Of a DNA stretch of 64,000 nt, positions 25,829-34,937 are shown piece by piece; the first letter of the stretch is position 1, and every line of letters begins with the position of its first letter. Under the pieces are notes generated by a model. That model was not told the DNA's origin and did not search any database. It saw only the letters and a list, made by a program, of their open reading frames with translations. The position numbers and the translations under genes are program-made. Where the stretch lies: the NCBI RefSeq assembly GCF_018390575.1, contig NZ_JAHBCJ010000001.1, forward strand, positions 460,764 to 524,763, given 5' to 3'. The DNA comes from Bhargavaea massiliensis (lineage in GTDB: Bacteria > Bacillota > Bacilli > Bacillales_A > Planococcaceae).

Positions 25829-27137
25829 CCCTGCCACCTCCTGTACCGGCATTGTTCACGGGATGCCATTCCCCATTTTCCTCATAGAACCATTCCGGCT
25901 CCAGTGTATACAATGCTTCTTCACCGCGCTGGATAAGCTGGAGATGGTATCCCCGGACAATGTCATCGACTTGATTAAAATCAACTTCCGGGTCTGTACG
26001 GAGTCCTTCGGCCACGGCTGTACCGGCCGGAAGGCGCTTTTCCGCATTTTCCGGGGTAGGTTCACCCAACTGGTAATAAGGTCGTGCATAACTGGAGATT
26101 TGGCCATTGCCCCAAATCTGGGTAATCTCAGTCAATGTCATCTCGCTGAAGACAGGGTATCCCTCTACCACCATCCGGTATTTGATCTGTTTGCGCAGCG
26201 GATCCATCGACGAAAGGACGAATTCATTGGTCCAGCCGCCATGTCCGTTGACAAAGTCCAAACTGTCCATGAGCAGTTCACTTGGGATCGAAACCCCCTC
26301 GCTGTCGCTCATCCGCGTATTATTGAATCTCAGCGTCTTCATCTCTGTGTCAACAATCATCTGCCGCTCGATATCATGGTATTTTTCCGAGTGTTCGCCT
26401 GTCTTAACCTGCTTGACCAGGGTGGTGTCCGGGAACAGCACTTTCTTGAAGCGGGAAGGGCTGACTTCCTGCTGGAAAAAGGTCATGTTGCTGACAGATG
26501 CGCTTGTTGCAGGCAGATATAGCGTCATTGCCGTTTCCCGCTCGACCGCTCCGTAAGGCTCCAATCCTTTGGCCCCCGCCAGCAGATCATTGAGCTGTTC
26601 AGGTTCAACTCCTGTAGCTTGGGCTGTAAATCTTCGTCCGCCGTCTTTTCCGATAAAATGGATAAGCCCGATATCTGACTGTGTTTCAATGACGATCTGG
26701 CTAAAGCTGGCTTCCGTCGTCACCGAATCAGCAAACCGGAACAGACTGTCCGCAACCCCGAACGGAATGGGAGAACGGAAAAAGAGCGTGACAGTGTTGG
26801 GCTGGCTGATGATGTCATCGGCTTCTTCCATGGTGACTTCCTTGTCGGCCTCCGTCAGGTTCTGGAACGACCACGTCTTCATAAAGTCCATCAGCTTTCC
26901 GATGTCCTCTCTGCCCGTTGTGCCGGTGACGCCGTCTTCTGACATGGCAATCAATTTATAGGGAAGGATCACATCGCCGAGTTTTTGTTTTTCCGAAATG
27001 GTTTCAACAGCCGGCGCCTGTTCGATCGGCTGATAATTGGTCCGGAATGTCCAGATCGAGAATGTCAGCGACACACTGAGGAGGATGAGCAGAATGAGGA
27101 CTGCCGATTTGATATGCTCTACATATTTCAATCCCAT
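25815..27137 (-). CDS. walH: WalH (YycH), regulator of the WalK kinase
   Basis: A 440-residue protein with an N-terminal membrane anchor (SAVLILLILLSVSLTFSIWTF) and a large extracytoplasmic YycH domain. It partners WalI and WalK in controlling cell-wall metabolism. The start overlaps the end of walK by 10 bases and the end overlaps walI, so the genes are tightly coupled in translation. Confidence 0.94.
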   Translation of the reverse strand: MGLKYVEHIKSAVLILLILLSVSLTFSIWTFRTNYQPIEQAPAVETISEKQKLGDVILPYKLIAMSEDGVTGTTGREDIGKLMDFMKTWSFQNLTEADKEVTMEEADDIISQPNTVTLFFRSPIPFGVADSLFRFADSVTTEASFSQIVIETQSDIGLIHFIGKDGGRRFTAQATGVEPEQLNDLLAGAKGLEPYGAVERETAMTLYLPATSASVSNMTFFQQEVSPSRFKKVLFPDTTLVKQVKTGEHSEKYHDIERQMIVDTEMKTLRFNNTRMSDSEGVSIPSELLMDSLDFVNGHGGWTNEFVLSSMDPLRKQIKYRMVVEGYPVFSEMTLTEITQIWGNGQISSYARPYYQLGEPTPENAEKRLPAGTAVAEGLRTDPEVDFNQVDDIVRGYHLQLIQRGEEALYTLEPEWFYEENGEWHPVNNAGTGGGRGGLE

Positions 27138-28948
27138 TCACCCGCCTCTTCAACTTCAAATGGAAGTGTGAAGAAGATAGTCGTGCCTTTGCCTTCCTCA
27201 CTCTCCGCCCAGATGTGGCCGCCGTGGGCCTGAATCATTTCCTTGGCGATGGCGAGGCCGAGGCCCGTTCCGCCCATTGCCCGGGAGCGGGCTTTGTCTG
27301 CGCGGTAGAACCGCTCAAAAATCCGCTTCACATTCGCTTCCGGAATGCCCATCCCTTCATCGGAAACCGCTATTTTAATATGATCATCTTCCGGCTGCAC
27401 AGTGAACCTGACATTGCCGCCGTCCGGAGAGTACTTCAGGGCGTTTGAGATGATGTTGTCGATGACCTGGGTCATCTTGTCCATGTCGAGCTCCGTGTAC
27501 AGCGGACCCGGCGGAATCTGCCTGATAAACTGGACGTCTTTGGACTTCATGAGTTCAAACCGGTCAATGATCCGGTGGAAGAATTTCACGAAGTCGACAA
27601 TATCGGTGTTCAGCTCATACTCCCGGCTGTCCATCCGTGACAGCTGAAGAAGATCCGTGACGAGGCGGATCATCCGCTCTGTCTCGGTCTGTGTGACGTG
27701 CAGGAAGGAAGGGGCAATCTCCTCGTCCTTCCACGCACCGTCCGCCAGCGCCTCCAGGTAGCTCCGCATGGAAGTGAGAGGCGTACGCAACTCATGACTG
27801 ACATTCGAAACGAATTCACGGCGTTCCATTTCAATTTTCTCCTGCTCGGTGATGTCATGCAGGACGACAATCAGCCCGTTTACAAATCCGGTTTCTTTCT
27901 GGATAACCGAGAAGTTCGCCCGCAGGATGTATGGCCGCACCTCATCACTGAAGTCGATTGTGAGCGGCTCCTGCATATCGACAAAGTCTTCAAAGGTGTG
28001 CTCCGCCTCAAGGCCGAGCACAGCCGGCACTGGGCGGTTCAGAACATGTTCACGGGGAACGCCCAACATATCGAGCGCCGTGTCGTTGATCAGAATGATG
28101 CGCCCCTTCCGGTCGGTCGAGATGACGCCGTCTGTCATGTTGGAGAGAACCGTGGCAAGCTTCCTGCGTTCGGATTCGGTTGACGACTGCGCCTCCTGAA
28201 GACGGGTTGTCAGATGGTTGAATGCCTTCGCCAAATCCCCGATTTCATCCTGGCCGTACACCCGGACCTTCCGGGCGAAGTTCCCTTTCGCCATGGCGCT
28301 CGCCTGCCTGGTCATATCGGCAATGGGCCGGGTGATCGTCTGGGCGAGGAGAATGCCAAGAATCACGGTGATCCCGAGTGAAAATATCGTTCCCCCTGCG
28401 AGAATCTGGTTGATGTCATTGATTTGTCCATACACCTTCTCGATGTTCGACTCGGTATAAATCGAGCCGATCACTTCGTCTCCGGACATGATCGGCTTCG
28501 CCAGCACCCAGATCCTGCGCTGGGACTCATTCAGGGAGATGCTATCGAATGAGCCACCAAACTGAATCGAATTCCTTACAAGTTCATTCACCATAAGCTG
28601 GTTGATCAGTTCATTGTTTTCATATTCGGATGTAGCGAGAATCCGCATCTTTGGATCGATGATCCTCACTTCGAGAATGTCATCCGAGGAAAAGCCATCA
28701 AGGACCGCGCGAAGACTTTCCTCGGGGGAAGGGTCTTCACCGGTCCTCTGCCGTGTCATTTCTTCCCTGACGCTGAATTCCAGGAGATTCACCCGGTCCT
28801 CGATGGACTCCTCAAAGTTCTTTTTCAGCGTCTCTTCAAGTTCCTGTGCAAAGTAGATGCCGATGACCTGCATGGCAATCAGGATGAGAAGAACGTACAT
28901 GAGGACGAACTTCAGGTGAATGGACCGGAAAAAGCCGACTTTCTGCAT
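27128..28948 (-). CDS. walK: Essential sensor histidine kinase WalK
   Basis: A 606-residue kinase. Two membrane helices (about residues 10-32 and 182-204) flank an extracellular PDC/Cache-like domain; then come HAMP (AQTITRPIADMTRQASAMAKGNF), a cytoplasmic PAS domain, the phospho-acceptor motif FVSNVSHELRTPLTSMRSYLEAL near residue 385, and an ATPase domain (NALKYSPDGG, DEGMGIP, GTGLGLAIAKE). It senses cell-wall status and phosphorylates WalR. Confidence 0.97.
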   Translation of the reverse strand: MQKVGFFRSIHLKFVLMYVLLILIAMQVIGIYFAQELEETLKKNFEESIEDRVNLLEFSVREEMTRQRTGEDPSPEESLRAVLDGFSSDDILEVRIIDPKMRILATSEYENNELINQLMVNELVRNSIQFGGSFDSISLNESQRRIWVLAKPIMSGDEVIGSIYTESNIEKVYGQINDINQILAGGTIFSLGITVILGILLAQTITRPIADMTRQASAMAKGNFARKVRVYGQDEIGDLAKAFNHLTTRLQEAQSSTESERRKLATVLSNMTDGVISTDRKGRIILINDTALDMLGVPREHVLNRPVPAVLGLEAEHTFEDFVDMQEPLTIDFSDEVRPYILRANFSVIQKETGFVNGLIVVLHDITEQEKIEMERREFVSNVSHELRTPLTSMRSYLEALADGAWKDEEIAPSFLHVTQTETERMIRLVTDLLQLSRMDSREYELNTDIVDFVKFFHRIIDRFELMKSKDVQFIRQIPPGPLYTELDMDKMTQVIDNIISNALKYSPDGGNVRFTVQPEDDHIKIAVSDEGMGIPEANVKRIFERFYRADKARSRAMGGTGLGLAIAKEMIQAHGGHIWAESEEGKGTTIFFTLPFEVEEAGEWD

Positions 28949-28954
28949 GAGGCG

Positions 28955-29662
28955 TTACTCCTGTTCCGGATTGCGCAGGTAGTATCCGACGCCGCGCCTT
29001 GTCACGATCCATGCCGGGTGGCTCGGATTGTCCTCAATCTTCTCGCGGAGGCGGCGAATCGTCACGTCGACCGTCCTCACATCACCGAAGTAATCATAGC
29101 CCCAGACGGTCTGGAGCAAGTGCTCGCGTGTCATGACCTGCCCGATGTGCTTGGAAAGATAGTGGAGCAGCTCGAATTCCCGGTGGGTAAGCTCGATCGA
29201 TTCGCCGCGTTTTTGGACAATGTAGGCGTCCGGTTGGATTGTCAGCTGGCCGACGGTGATGTCGTTGGACACTTCCTCTTCCGACTCAGCGGGAGCGGTT
29301 TGGTGACGGCGCATATTGGCCTTCACACGTGCAATCAGCTCACGGGTGCTGAACGGTTTTGTGACATAGTCGTCCGCGCCGAGTTCCAGCCCGAGAACTT
29401 TGTCGATTTCAGAGTCCTTGGCCGTCAGCATGATGATCGGAAAGTCATATTTCTTTCTAAGCTCGCGGCAAACTTCCATGCCGTCCTTTTTCGGCAGCAT
29501 GATATCCAGCAGCGCAAGGTCAGGAACAGTTTCTTCCACACGTTCCAGCGCTTCTTCGCCGTCATATGCAGTGATGACATTGTAGCCTTCTTTTTTCAGA
29601 TTGAATTGGAGGATGTCCGCAATCGGTTTTTCATCATCCACTACAAGAATGGTCTTGTCCAT
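28955..29662 (-). CDS. walR: Essential response regulator WalR
   Basis: A 235-residue OmpR-family regulator. The receiver domain has the acidic pair DD at 9-10, the phosphorylation site Asp53 ([11 protein letters not shown]) and KPF near residue 100. The winged-helix DNA-binding domain contains [26 protein letters not shown] and [12 protein letters not shown]. It controls autolysins and other wall genes through TGTWAH-N5-TGTWAH sites. It is the first gene of the wal operon; I could not find an unambiguous promoter. Confidence 0.98.
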   Translation of the reverse strand: MDKTILVVDDEKPIADILQFNLKKEGYNVITAYDGEEALERVEETVPDLALLDIMLPKKDGMEVCRELRKKYDFPIIMLTAKDSEIDKVLGLELGADDYVTKPFSTRELIARVKANMRRHQTAPAESEEEVSNDITVGQLTIQPDAYIVQKRGESIELTHREFELLHYLSKHIGQVMTREHLLQTVWGYDYFGDVRTVDVTIRRLREKIEDNPSHPAWIVTRRGVGYYLRNPEQE

Positions 29663-29898
29663 GATGGTCTTCCCTTCTCATTATCAGGTTCGGTCCTGTT
29701 TCCCTTATGCTATCACGAGTTTGCAAGTTCCGCATCTTTGTGAGGTTGACTCTCAACCTATTTAACTGTCCGCAGGCAAGTTGTCCGAAACTGCAATGGA
29801 GAGTGTCGAATCCGGGAAATAAATGATTCATTTCCCGGGCAATAATCGTCTCGGAACGACATATTTCCCGAGTATATGACTGTAAGATGCCGGATGCT
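29663..29898. other. walR upstream region with inverted repeats
   Basis: Besides the walR leader, this gap holds an inverted repeat AGGTTGA/TCAACCT (29742-29758, 3-base loop) and a cluster of CGGGAAAT-type words (29812-29870) described separately. No open frame or RNA gene is supported. Confidence 0.45.
29811..29870. promoter_or_regulatory. Cluster of Noc-binding-site-like sequences
   Basis: ATTTCCCGGGCAAT (29830-29843) differs at one position from the Noc site ATTTCCCGGGAAAT. Half-sites CGGGAAAT (29813-29820) and ATTTCCCG (29863-29870) lie within 60 bases. CCGGGAAAT and ATTTCCCGG also form a 9-bp inverted repeat around 9 bases. A noc gene is present in this window. Confidence 0.5.
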
Positions 29899-29936
29899 GA
29901 AAAGGACGGCGGCCCTGCGGCCTGCCGTCCTTTCTG
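29899..29936 (-). terminator. Terminator of the M23 peptidase gene
   Basis: On the minus strand AAAGGACGGC and GCCGTCCTTTTC pair around a GC-rich loop, 11 bases after the stop codon. Confidence 0.78.
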
Positions 29937-29946
29937 CATGATTCGA

Positions 29947-31407
29947 TTACTGGCTTACAACGGTAAGCGGATTGATGAGCTGTCCGTTCTTGCGCACTTC
30001 GAAGTGAAGATGCACGCCTGTTGACCTGCCTGTATTGCCCATCACGCCAAGTTTCTGGCCTTGGGCAAGTTTCTGGCCGGGTTTGACACTAATCGATTGC
30101 AGGTGGGCATACAGTGTCGTATAGCCGTTTCCATGGTCAACCACGACCCGGTTTCCGTAGCCGCCCTGAGGGCCGGTTGCGGTGACGGTGCCTGCGTCAG
30201 ACGCAAGGATCGCCTTGCCGCTCGGGCGGGCAATGTCGATACCGTTGTGCTGGCGTCCCCAACGAGGTCCTTTCTTGCTCGAAACGTAGCCGCCCTGCGC
30301 CGGCCAGGCGAATTTCCCTGTGGACACGCCCGGCACGGCCTTTGTGCCCTTCAGGATCAGTTCATCAACCGGCTCTTCGACAACCTTGTCTTCCAGAACT
30401 TTCTCGGATACTTTTTTCCCGTTCACGGTTTCCGTGACCGAAGTCATTTCTTTTTTGCCGTCTTTCCCGGCTTGGGCAATTTTCTTCTCGCCTTTCAGCA
30501 ACGTTTCATCATCTTTCATGACCTTCTTATGCGCGATTGGCGAAGCTTCACGATGCTTCCGGGTGACGGAGACTTCCACGTACGGCTCCTCGACAATGAC
30601 CTTTACTGTTTCTCCGGCAGCAAGTGTCTCCTGTTCGCCCATTCCTCCGTTTAGCTCAAGGAGCTGTTCCATGCTCATGCCGTGTGACTTTGCGACTTTC
30701 TCGGGCGTGTCACCCTCTCCCGCGGTATAGTCATGCTCTGCAGGTTTTCCGGAGCGAAGCAGCTCAAGGGCATCTTCTTCCGTCTTGATGTTCTCGGGGT
30801 CGGTATAAACTTCCTTTGCCTGCAGGTCCGCCTTCAGGGAAAGGTGCGTCACCTGTGTCTGACCTTCTTCGGGCTCAGGAAACTCACCGGATTCCCGTGC
30901 AGCTTCGTAGTCTGCCAGTTCTTTCTCGGTCACGTGGGTCAGCTTGACGCCGCGGATCACCCGGTTGAATGCTTCCGGGTCCTTCAGGTGGAACAGGGTT
31001 TTTCCCTCCACCTGGACTGCGACAGACTTCGCTTCGACAGCGAGTGTTTGATCAAGAGTTTTCTTCACGGATTCTTCATCAGCGGATTCGGAGCTTCCGA
31101 AAACTTTCTCCTTTACGACAGAGAGATCACGGCCGACGACGAGTTCAAGGTCTTCGTGGGCATCTTCCGCTTTTGCCTTCTTGTCATTCACTGCATGGTC
31201 GATGACTTCCGGGCTCTTGACTGTTCCGATGTATTCGCCGCCTTCATAGACGTGATATTGGTCGTGGAGGCTTTCTTTCGCGAATCCCGTACCGGTGAAG
31301 AGAAGGGAGCCCAGGAGCACCGTCAACAAAACTTTCCTGATCTTCCCCTTCTTCTTTTTCCCGGAAGATGGAGAGTTTGCACTGTAATTATCTGTGTTTC
31401 CTTGCAT
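29947..31407 (-). CDS. Cell-wall M23 endopeptidase with LysM-like and G5 domains
   Basis: A 486-residue exported protein. A basic N-terminus and one helix (about 24-44) act as signal or anchor. A variable region (45-230) is followed by a LysM-like segment (YTAGEGDTPEKVAKSHGMSM), a G5 domain (about 285-360) and a C-terminal M23 peptidase with zinc ligands in HNGIDIA and HLHFEV and catalytic His in TLYAHL. It should cut peptidoglycan cross-bridges. It lies next to the walRK operon and a WalR-box-like sequence is found 112 bases upstream, so WalR control is plausible. Confidence 0.92.
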   Translation of the reverse strand: MQGNTDNYSANSPSSGKKKKGKIRKVLLTVLLGSLLFTGTGFAKESLHDQYHVYEGGEYIGTVKSPEVIDHAVNDKKAKAEDAHEDLELVVGRDLSVVKEKVFGSSESADEESVKKTLDQTLAVEAKSVAVQVEGKTLFHLKDPEAFNRVIRGVKLTHVTEKELADYEAARESGEFPEPEEGQTQVTHLSLKADLQAKEVYTDPENIKTEEDALELLRSGKPAEHDYTAGEGDTPEKVAKSHGMSMEQLLELNGGMGEQETLAAGETVKVIVEEPYVEVSVTRKHREASPIAHKKVMKDDETLLKGEKKIAQAGKDGKKEMTSVTETVNGKKVSEKVLEDKVVEEPVDELILKGTKAVPGVSTGKFAWPAQGGYVSSKKGPRWGRQHNGIDIARPSGKAILASDAGTVTATGPQGGYGNRVVVDHGNGYTTLYAHLQSISVKPGQKLAQGQKLGVMGNTGRSTGVHLHFEVRKNGQLINPLTVVSQ

Positions 31408-31518
31408 CTCATTCCCTTGTCCTTTCTGCGTTTCTCTATCTATGTCTCTGTATTTATAATCTTAGCCTTAGCCACTTTAACAGCTACCTATATATAGGCA
31501 CAAGCAATGCGGGCCATT

Positions 31519-31535
31519 TGTAATGCAACTGTAAA
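31519..31535. promoter_or_regulatory. WalR-box-like site upstream of the M23 peptidase gene
   Basis: TGTAAT-GCAAC-TGTAAA matches TGTWAH-N5-TGTWAH exactly, on the plus strand. The M23 gene is read from the minus strand, starting 112 bases away, so the site is inverted relative to it. GTTAAA and TATAAA, 17 bases apart around 31453-31482, could be the promoter. Confidence 0.55.
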
Positions 31536-31655
31536 ATGGGACCCAATACCCAGTCGGCATTCCAAAATATTCGTCGATTATTTCATCAGAATGACGGCTG
31601 TGACAGCAGAAGAAATACAGAAACAGGAAGAGTTTAACGTGCAAATTGGCGGAAA

Positions 31656-31688
31656 CGAAAAAACCACCCTCCGGATCGGAGAGTGGCT
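31656..31688 (-). terminator. purA terminator
   Basis: On the minus strand CCACTCTCCGATCCGGAGGG closes as a hairpin with GTGG and is followed by TTTTTTCG, 13 bases past the purA stop. Confidence 0.85.
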
Positions 31689-31700
31689 TCACTTGCCGGC

Positions 31701-32987
31701 TTAGCGCCAGACGCTCTTGATGACGTTGGTCTGTGTGCGGTCAGGACCGACCGAGAAGATGGAGATCTGGACGCCTGTCAGCTGGGCAATGCGCTCCAGG
31801 TAATGGCGTGCATTTTCCGGCAGTTCGTCCAGGGAACGGACACCTGTGATGTCTTCGCTCCAGCCCGGCATTTCTTCGTAGATCGGCTCGCAGTCGTCCA
31901 GCACCCGCAGATTCGCCGGGTACTCGGTGATCAGCTCGCCCTTGTAGCGGTATGCCGTGCAGATTTTGACCGTCTCGAGACCCGTCAGCACATCGATGGA
32001 GTTGACCGTCAGATCGGTCAGTCCGCTCACGCGGCGCGCATGGCGGACAACGACGCTGTCGAACCAGCCGATGCGGCGCGGGCGGCCTGTGGTCGTGCCG
32101 TATTCCTTGCCCACTTCACGGATGCGATCGCCGACTTCGTCAAACAGCTCTGTCGGGAACGGGCCGTCGCCGACACGGGACGTGTAGGCCTTGCAGACCC
32201 CGACCACATGATTGATCTTTGTCGGGCCGACGCCCGCACCGATCGTGACGCCGCCCGCCACAGGATTCGATGACGTGACGAACGGGTATGTCCCCTGGTC
32301 GATGTCGAGCATGACGCCCTGTGCTCCCTCAAAAAGGACACGGCGGCCTTCATCCAGTGCGTCGTTCAGCACTTTGGATGTATCTGTCACATATTGTGCG
32401 ATCTTCTGTCCATACTCGTAGTATTCGTCGAGGATGTCTTCCACCTTGAAGCCTTCTGTCTCATAGAACTTCTCAAGCAGGCGGTTTTTCTCCTTCAGGT
32501 TGCGGGTCAGCTTTTCCTCGAACACTTCCTTGTCGAGGAGGTCGGCGATCCGGATGCCGATCCGGCCGGCCTTGTCCATATAGGCAGGGCCGATTCCCTT
32601 GCCGGTCGTGCCGATCTTGTTGTCACCCTTGCGGAGTTCTTCGACTTCATCGAGCTTGATATGGTAAGGCAGGATGACGTGCGCACGGTTCGAGATACGG
32701 AGATTGTCCGTCTCCACACCGCGTGCATGAAGCCCATCCAGCTCGGTGACAAGCGCCTTCGGATCAACGACCATACCGTTGCCGATGACCGATATTTTAT
32801 CCTTGTAAAAAATCCCCGACGGAATCAGGTGAAGCTTATACGTTTCCCCGCCGAAAATGATCGTATGACCGGCATTGTTACCGCCCTGATAACGGGAGAT
32901 GACCTCCGAGTTTTCCGAAAGAAAGTCGGTGATCTTCCCTTTACCTTCGTCTCCCCACTGCGTTCCGACTACCACCACTGATGGCAT
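31701..32987 (-). CDS. purA: Adenylosuccinate synthetase
   Basis: A 428-residue GTP-dependent enzyme that joins IMP and aspartate in the first step to AMP. Family motifs are [14 protein letters not shown] (P-loop, catalytic Asp), NNAGHTI (catalytic His), [14 protein letters not shown] and [14 protein letters not shown]. Length is standard. CGGAGGTG precedes the ATG. It is monocistronic, between a consensus-like promoter and a terminator. Confidence 0.98.
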   Translation of the reverse strand: MPSVVVVGTQWGDEGKGKITDFLSENSEVISRYQGGNNAGHTIIFGGETYKLHLIPSGIFYKDKISVIGNGMVVDPKALVTELDGLHARGVETDNLRISNRAHVILPYHIKLDEVEELRKGDNKIGTTGKGIGPAYMDKAGRIGIRIADLLDKEVFEEKLTRNLKEKNRLLEKFYETEGFKVEDILDEYYEYGQKIAQYVTDTSKVLNDALDEGRRVLFEGAQGVMLDIDQGTYPFVTSSNPVAGGVTIGAGVGPTKINHVVGVCKAYTSRVGDGPFPTELFDEVGDRIREVGKEYGTTTGRPRRIGWFDSVVVRHARRVSGLTDLTVNSIDVLTGLETVKICTAYRYKGELITEYPANLRVLDDCEPIYEEMPGWSEDITGVRSLDELPENARHYLERIAQLTGVQISIFSVGPDRTQTNVIKSVWR

Positions 32988-33042
32988 AGATCTGCACCTC
33001 CGATGGACGGTCTATTGTTCACGTCCGATTTCAAACAGATAT

Positions 33043-33071
33043 AGTGTACCAATGATCCGATAACGGGTCAA
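33043..33071 (-). promoter_or_regulatory. purA promoter
   Basis: TTGACC (33066-33071) and TACACT (33043-33048) on the minus strand, 17 bases apart, about 55 bases before the purA start. No convincing PurR box pair was found with it. Confidence 0.7.
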
Positions 33072-33072
33072 G

Positions 33073-33121
33073 AAAAACCCGAACGCACAGATGCACTCCA
33101 GCATCGAACGTTCGGGTTTTG
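33073..33121 (-). terminator. dnaB terminator
   Basis: CCCGAACG and CGTTCGGG pair across a long loop and are followed by TTTTTC on the minus strand, just past the dnaB stop. Confidence 0.72.
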
Positions 33122-33125
33122 GAAG

Positions 33126-34478
33126 TCATGCCGGCGGTGCCTCATGCTGGCTCCAGTCAACATTGACGAATTTGTTATATTCTTTTACAAAAGCAAGCTT
33201 TACTGTGCCGGTCGGGCCGTTCCGCTGCTTCGCGACGATGATTTCAATCATGTTCTGGTCTTCGGTTTCTTTGTCGTAATAGTCCTCACGGTAGAGGAAG
33301 GACACGATGTCGGCGTCCTGCTCGATTGAACCCGATTCACGAAGGTCGGACATCATCGGTCGCTTGTCCTGACGCTGCTCGACCCCACGGGACAGCTGGG
33401 ACAGGGCGATGACCGGGACTTCCAGCTCACGGGCAAGCCCTTTGAGTGAGCGGGAGATCTCGGAAACTTCCTGCTGCCGGTTTTCGCCGGGCTTGCCGCT
33501 GCCCTGGATCAGCTGGAGGTAGTCGATCATGATCATGCCGAGTCCGTGCTCCTGTTTGAGCCGGCGGCATTTCGCGCGGATTTCGCTTACCCGGATGCCC
33601 GGAGTATCATCGATATAAATACCGGCGTTCGACAAACTGCCCATCGCCATCGTGAGCTTGCGCCAGTCTTCGGCTTCAAGCGCGCCGGTCCTGAGCACTT
33701 GCGCGTCGATATTGCCTTCCGCGCAGAGCATCCGCATGACCAGCTGGTCTGCGCCCATCTCGAGACTGAAGATGGCGACATTTTCTCCGGCCTTCGTCGC
33801 CACGTTCTGTGAAACGTTCAGCGCAAAGGCCGTTTTCCCGACGGATGGCCGTGCAGCGACGATGATCAGATCGTTGCGCTGGAAACCCGCCGTGATGTGA
33901 TCGAGGTCACGGAACCCTGTCGGGATTCCGGTGACCTCGCCTTTTCGGGTATGGAGCAGTTCGATATTGTCGTACGTCTGGACGAGGACATCTTTGATGT
34001 GCTTGAAGTCGCCCGCATTTTTGCGGCTGGCGACTTCCATCATCTTTTTCTCGGCCTCTGCAAGCACCGCATCGACCTCGTCCTCACGAGTGAAGCCGTC
34101 CTCGACGATGCCCGTCGCGGTCCGGATCAGCCTCCGGAGAAGCGCTTTTTCCTCTACAATTTTTGCATAATACGCGACGTTCGCCGCAGTCGGTACGGCA
34201 TTGGCGATCTCCGTGAGGTAGGAGATGCCGCCGACGTCCTCCAGCTCTTTCTTGGCTGAAAGCTCTTCTGTGACGGTAACGACGTCGATCGCTTCACCGC
34301 GGTCGCTGAGCGTCACCATCGTCCGGAAGATTTTCTGGTGGGACACCCGGTAGAAGTCCTCCGGCACAAGCGTCTCCGCCGCCGTGATAAGCGCCTGCGG
34401 TTCGAGGAAAATCGCCCCGATCACCGACTGCTCGGCTTCATTACTATGCGGCGGGACGCGGTCAAACTGCTGTTCCAT
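33126..34478 (-). CDS. dnaB: Replicative DNA helicase DnaB (DnaC of B. subtilis)
   Basis: A 450-residue hexameric helicase that unwinds the fork. The N-terminal domain begins PPHSNEAEQSVIGAIFLEP; the RecA-like motor has Walker A AARPSVGKTAFALN, motif H2 MIMIDYLQLI and the motif LSRGVEQRQDKRPMMSDLRESGSIEQDAD. It lies 12 bases after rplI in a yybS-gdpP-rplI-dnaB unit, an arrangement conserved in Bacillales. Confidence 0.98.
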   Translation of the reverse strand: MEQQFDRVPPHSNEAEQSVIGAIFLEPQALITAAETLVPEDFYRVSHQKIFRTMVTLSDRGEAIDVVTVTEELSAKKELEDVGGISYLTEIANAVPTAANVAYYAKIVEEKALLRRLIRTATGIVEDGFTREDEVDAVLAEAEKKMMEVASRKNAGDFKHIKDVLVQTYDNIELLHTRKGEVTGIPTGFRDLDHITAGFQRNDLIIVAARPSVGKTAFALNVSQNVATKAGENVAIFSLEMGADQLVMRMLCAEGNIDAQVLRTGALEAEDWRKLTMAMGSLSNAGIYIDDTPGIRVSEIRAKCRRLKQEHGLGMIMIDYLQLIQGSGKPGENRQQEVSEISRSLKGLARELEVPVIALSQLSRGVEQRQDKRPMMSDLRESGSIEQDADIVSFLYREDYYDKETEDQNMIEIIVAKQRNGPTGTVKLAFVKEYNKFVNVDWSQHEAPPA

Positions 34479-34490
34479 TCCGTTCTCTCC

Positions 34491-34937
34491 TTATTCTTCC
34501 GTCACATGCACCTTGAGCGTCGCGGTGACGTCCGGATGGAGCTTGATCGGAACATTGGTATAGCCGAGCGAGCGAATCGCATCCGGCAGGTCCATTTTCC
34601 GCTTGTCGATTTTGATGCCCTGCTGCTTCTCGAGCGCGGAGGCAATTTGCTTCGACGTGATCGAGCCGAACAGCCGGCCGCCTTCGCCGGATTTTGCCTT
34701 GAGCTCGACAGTCAGCTGCTCAAGCTTGGCCTGCAGTTCTTTTGCTTCGGCCAGCTCCTGTGCGGCATCTTTCTCTGCCCGCTTTTTCTGTCCTTCCAGC
34801 TTGCTCAGGTTTGCCGGCGTCGCTTCAACGGCAACGTTGTTCTTGAACAGGAAGTTTTGTGCGTAGCCGACGGAAACTTCTTTAATTTCACCTTTTTTTG
34901 CTTTGCCTTTTACGTCTTTAAGGAAGATCACTTTCAT
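34491..34937 (-). CDS. rplI: 50S ribosomal protein L9
   Basis: A 148-residue ribosomal protein: N-terminal RNA-binding domain ([30 protein letters not shown]), long central helix rich in K/E/A, and C-terminal domain with [16 protein letters not shown]. Its start overlaps the gdpP stop by 4 bases. Confidence 0.98.
   Translation of the reverse strand: MKVIFLKDVKGKAKKGEIKEVSVGYAQNFLFKNNVAVEATPANLSKLEGQKKRAEKDAAQELAEAKELQAKLEQLTVELKAKSGEGGRLFGSITSKQIASALEKQQGIKIDKRKMDLPDAIRSLGYTNVPIKLHPDVTATLKVHVTEE

Noticed and set aside
29742..29758. AGGTTGA/TCAACCT inverted repeat as a terminator
   Set aside because: No T run follows on either strand; it may be an operator but nothing identifies the protein.
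33072..33112. CGAAC/GTTCG inverted words between dnaB and purA as a PurR box pair
   Set aside because: The spacing (about 25 bases) is wrong for PurR, and the words form the stem of the dnaB terminator.
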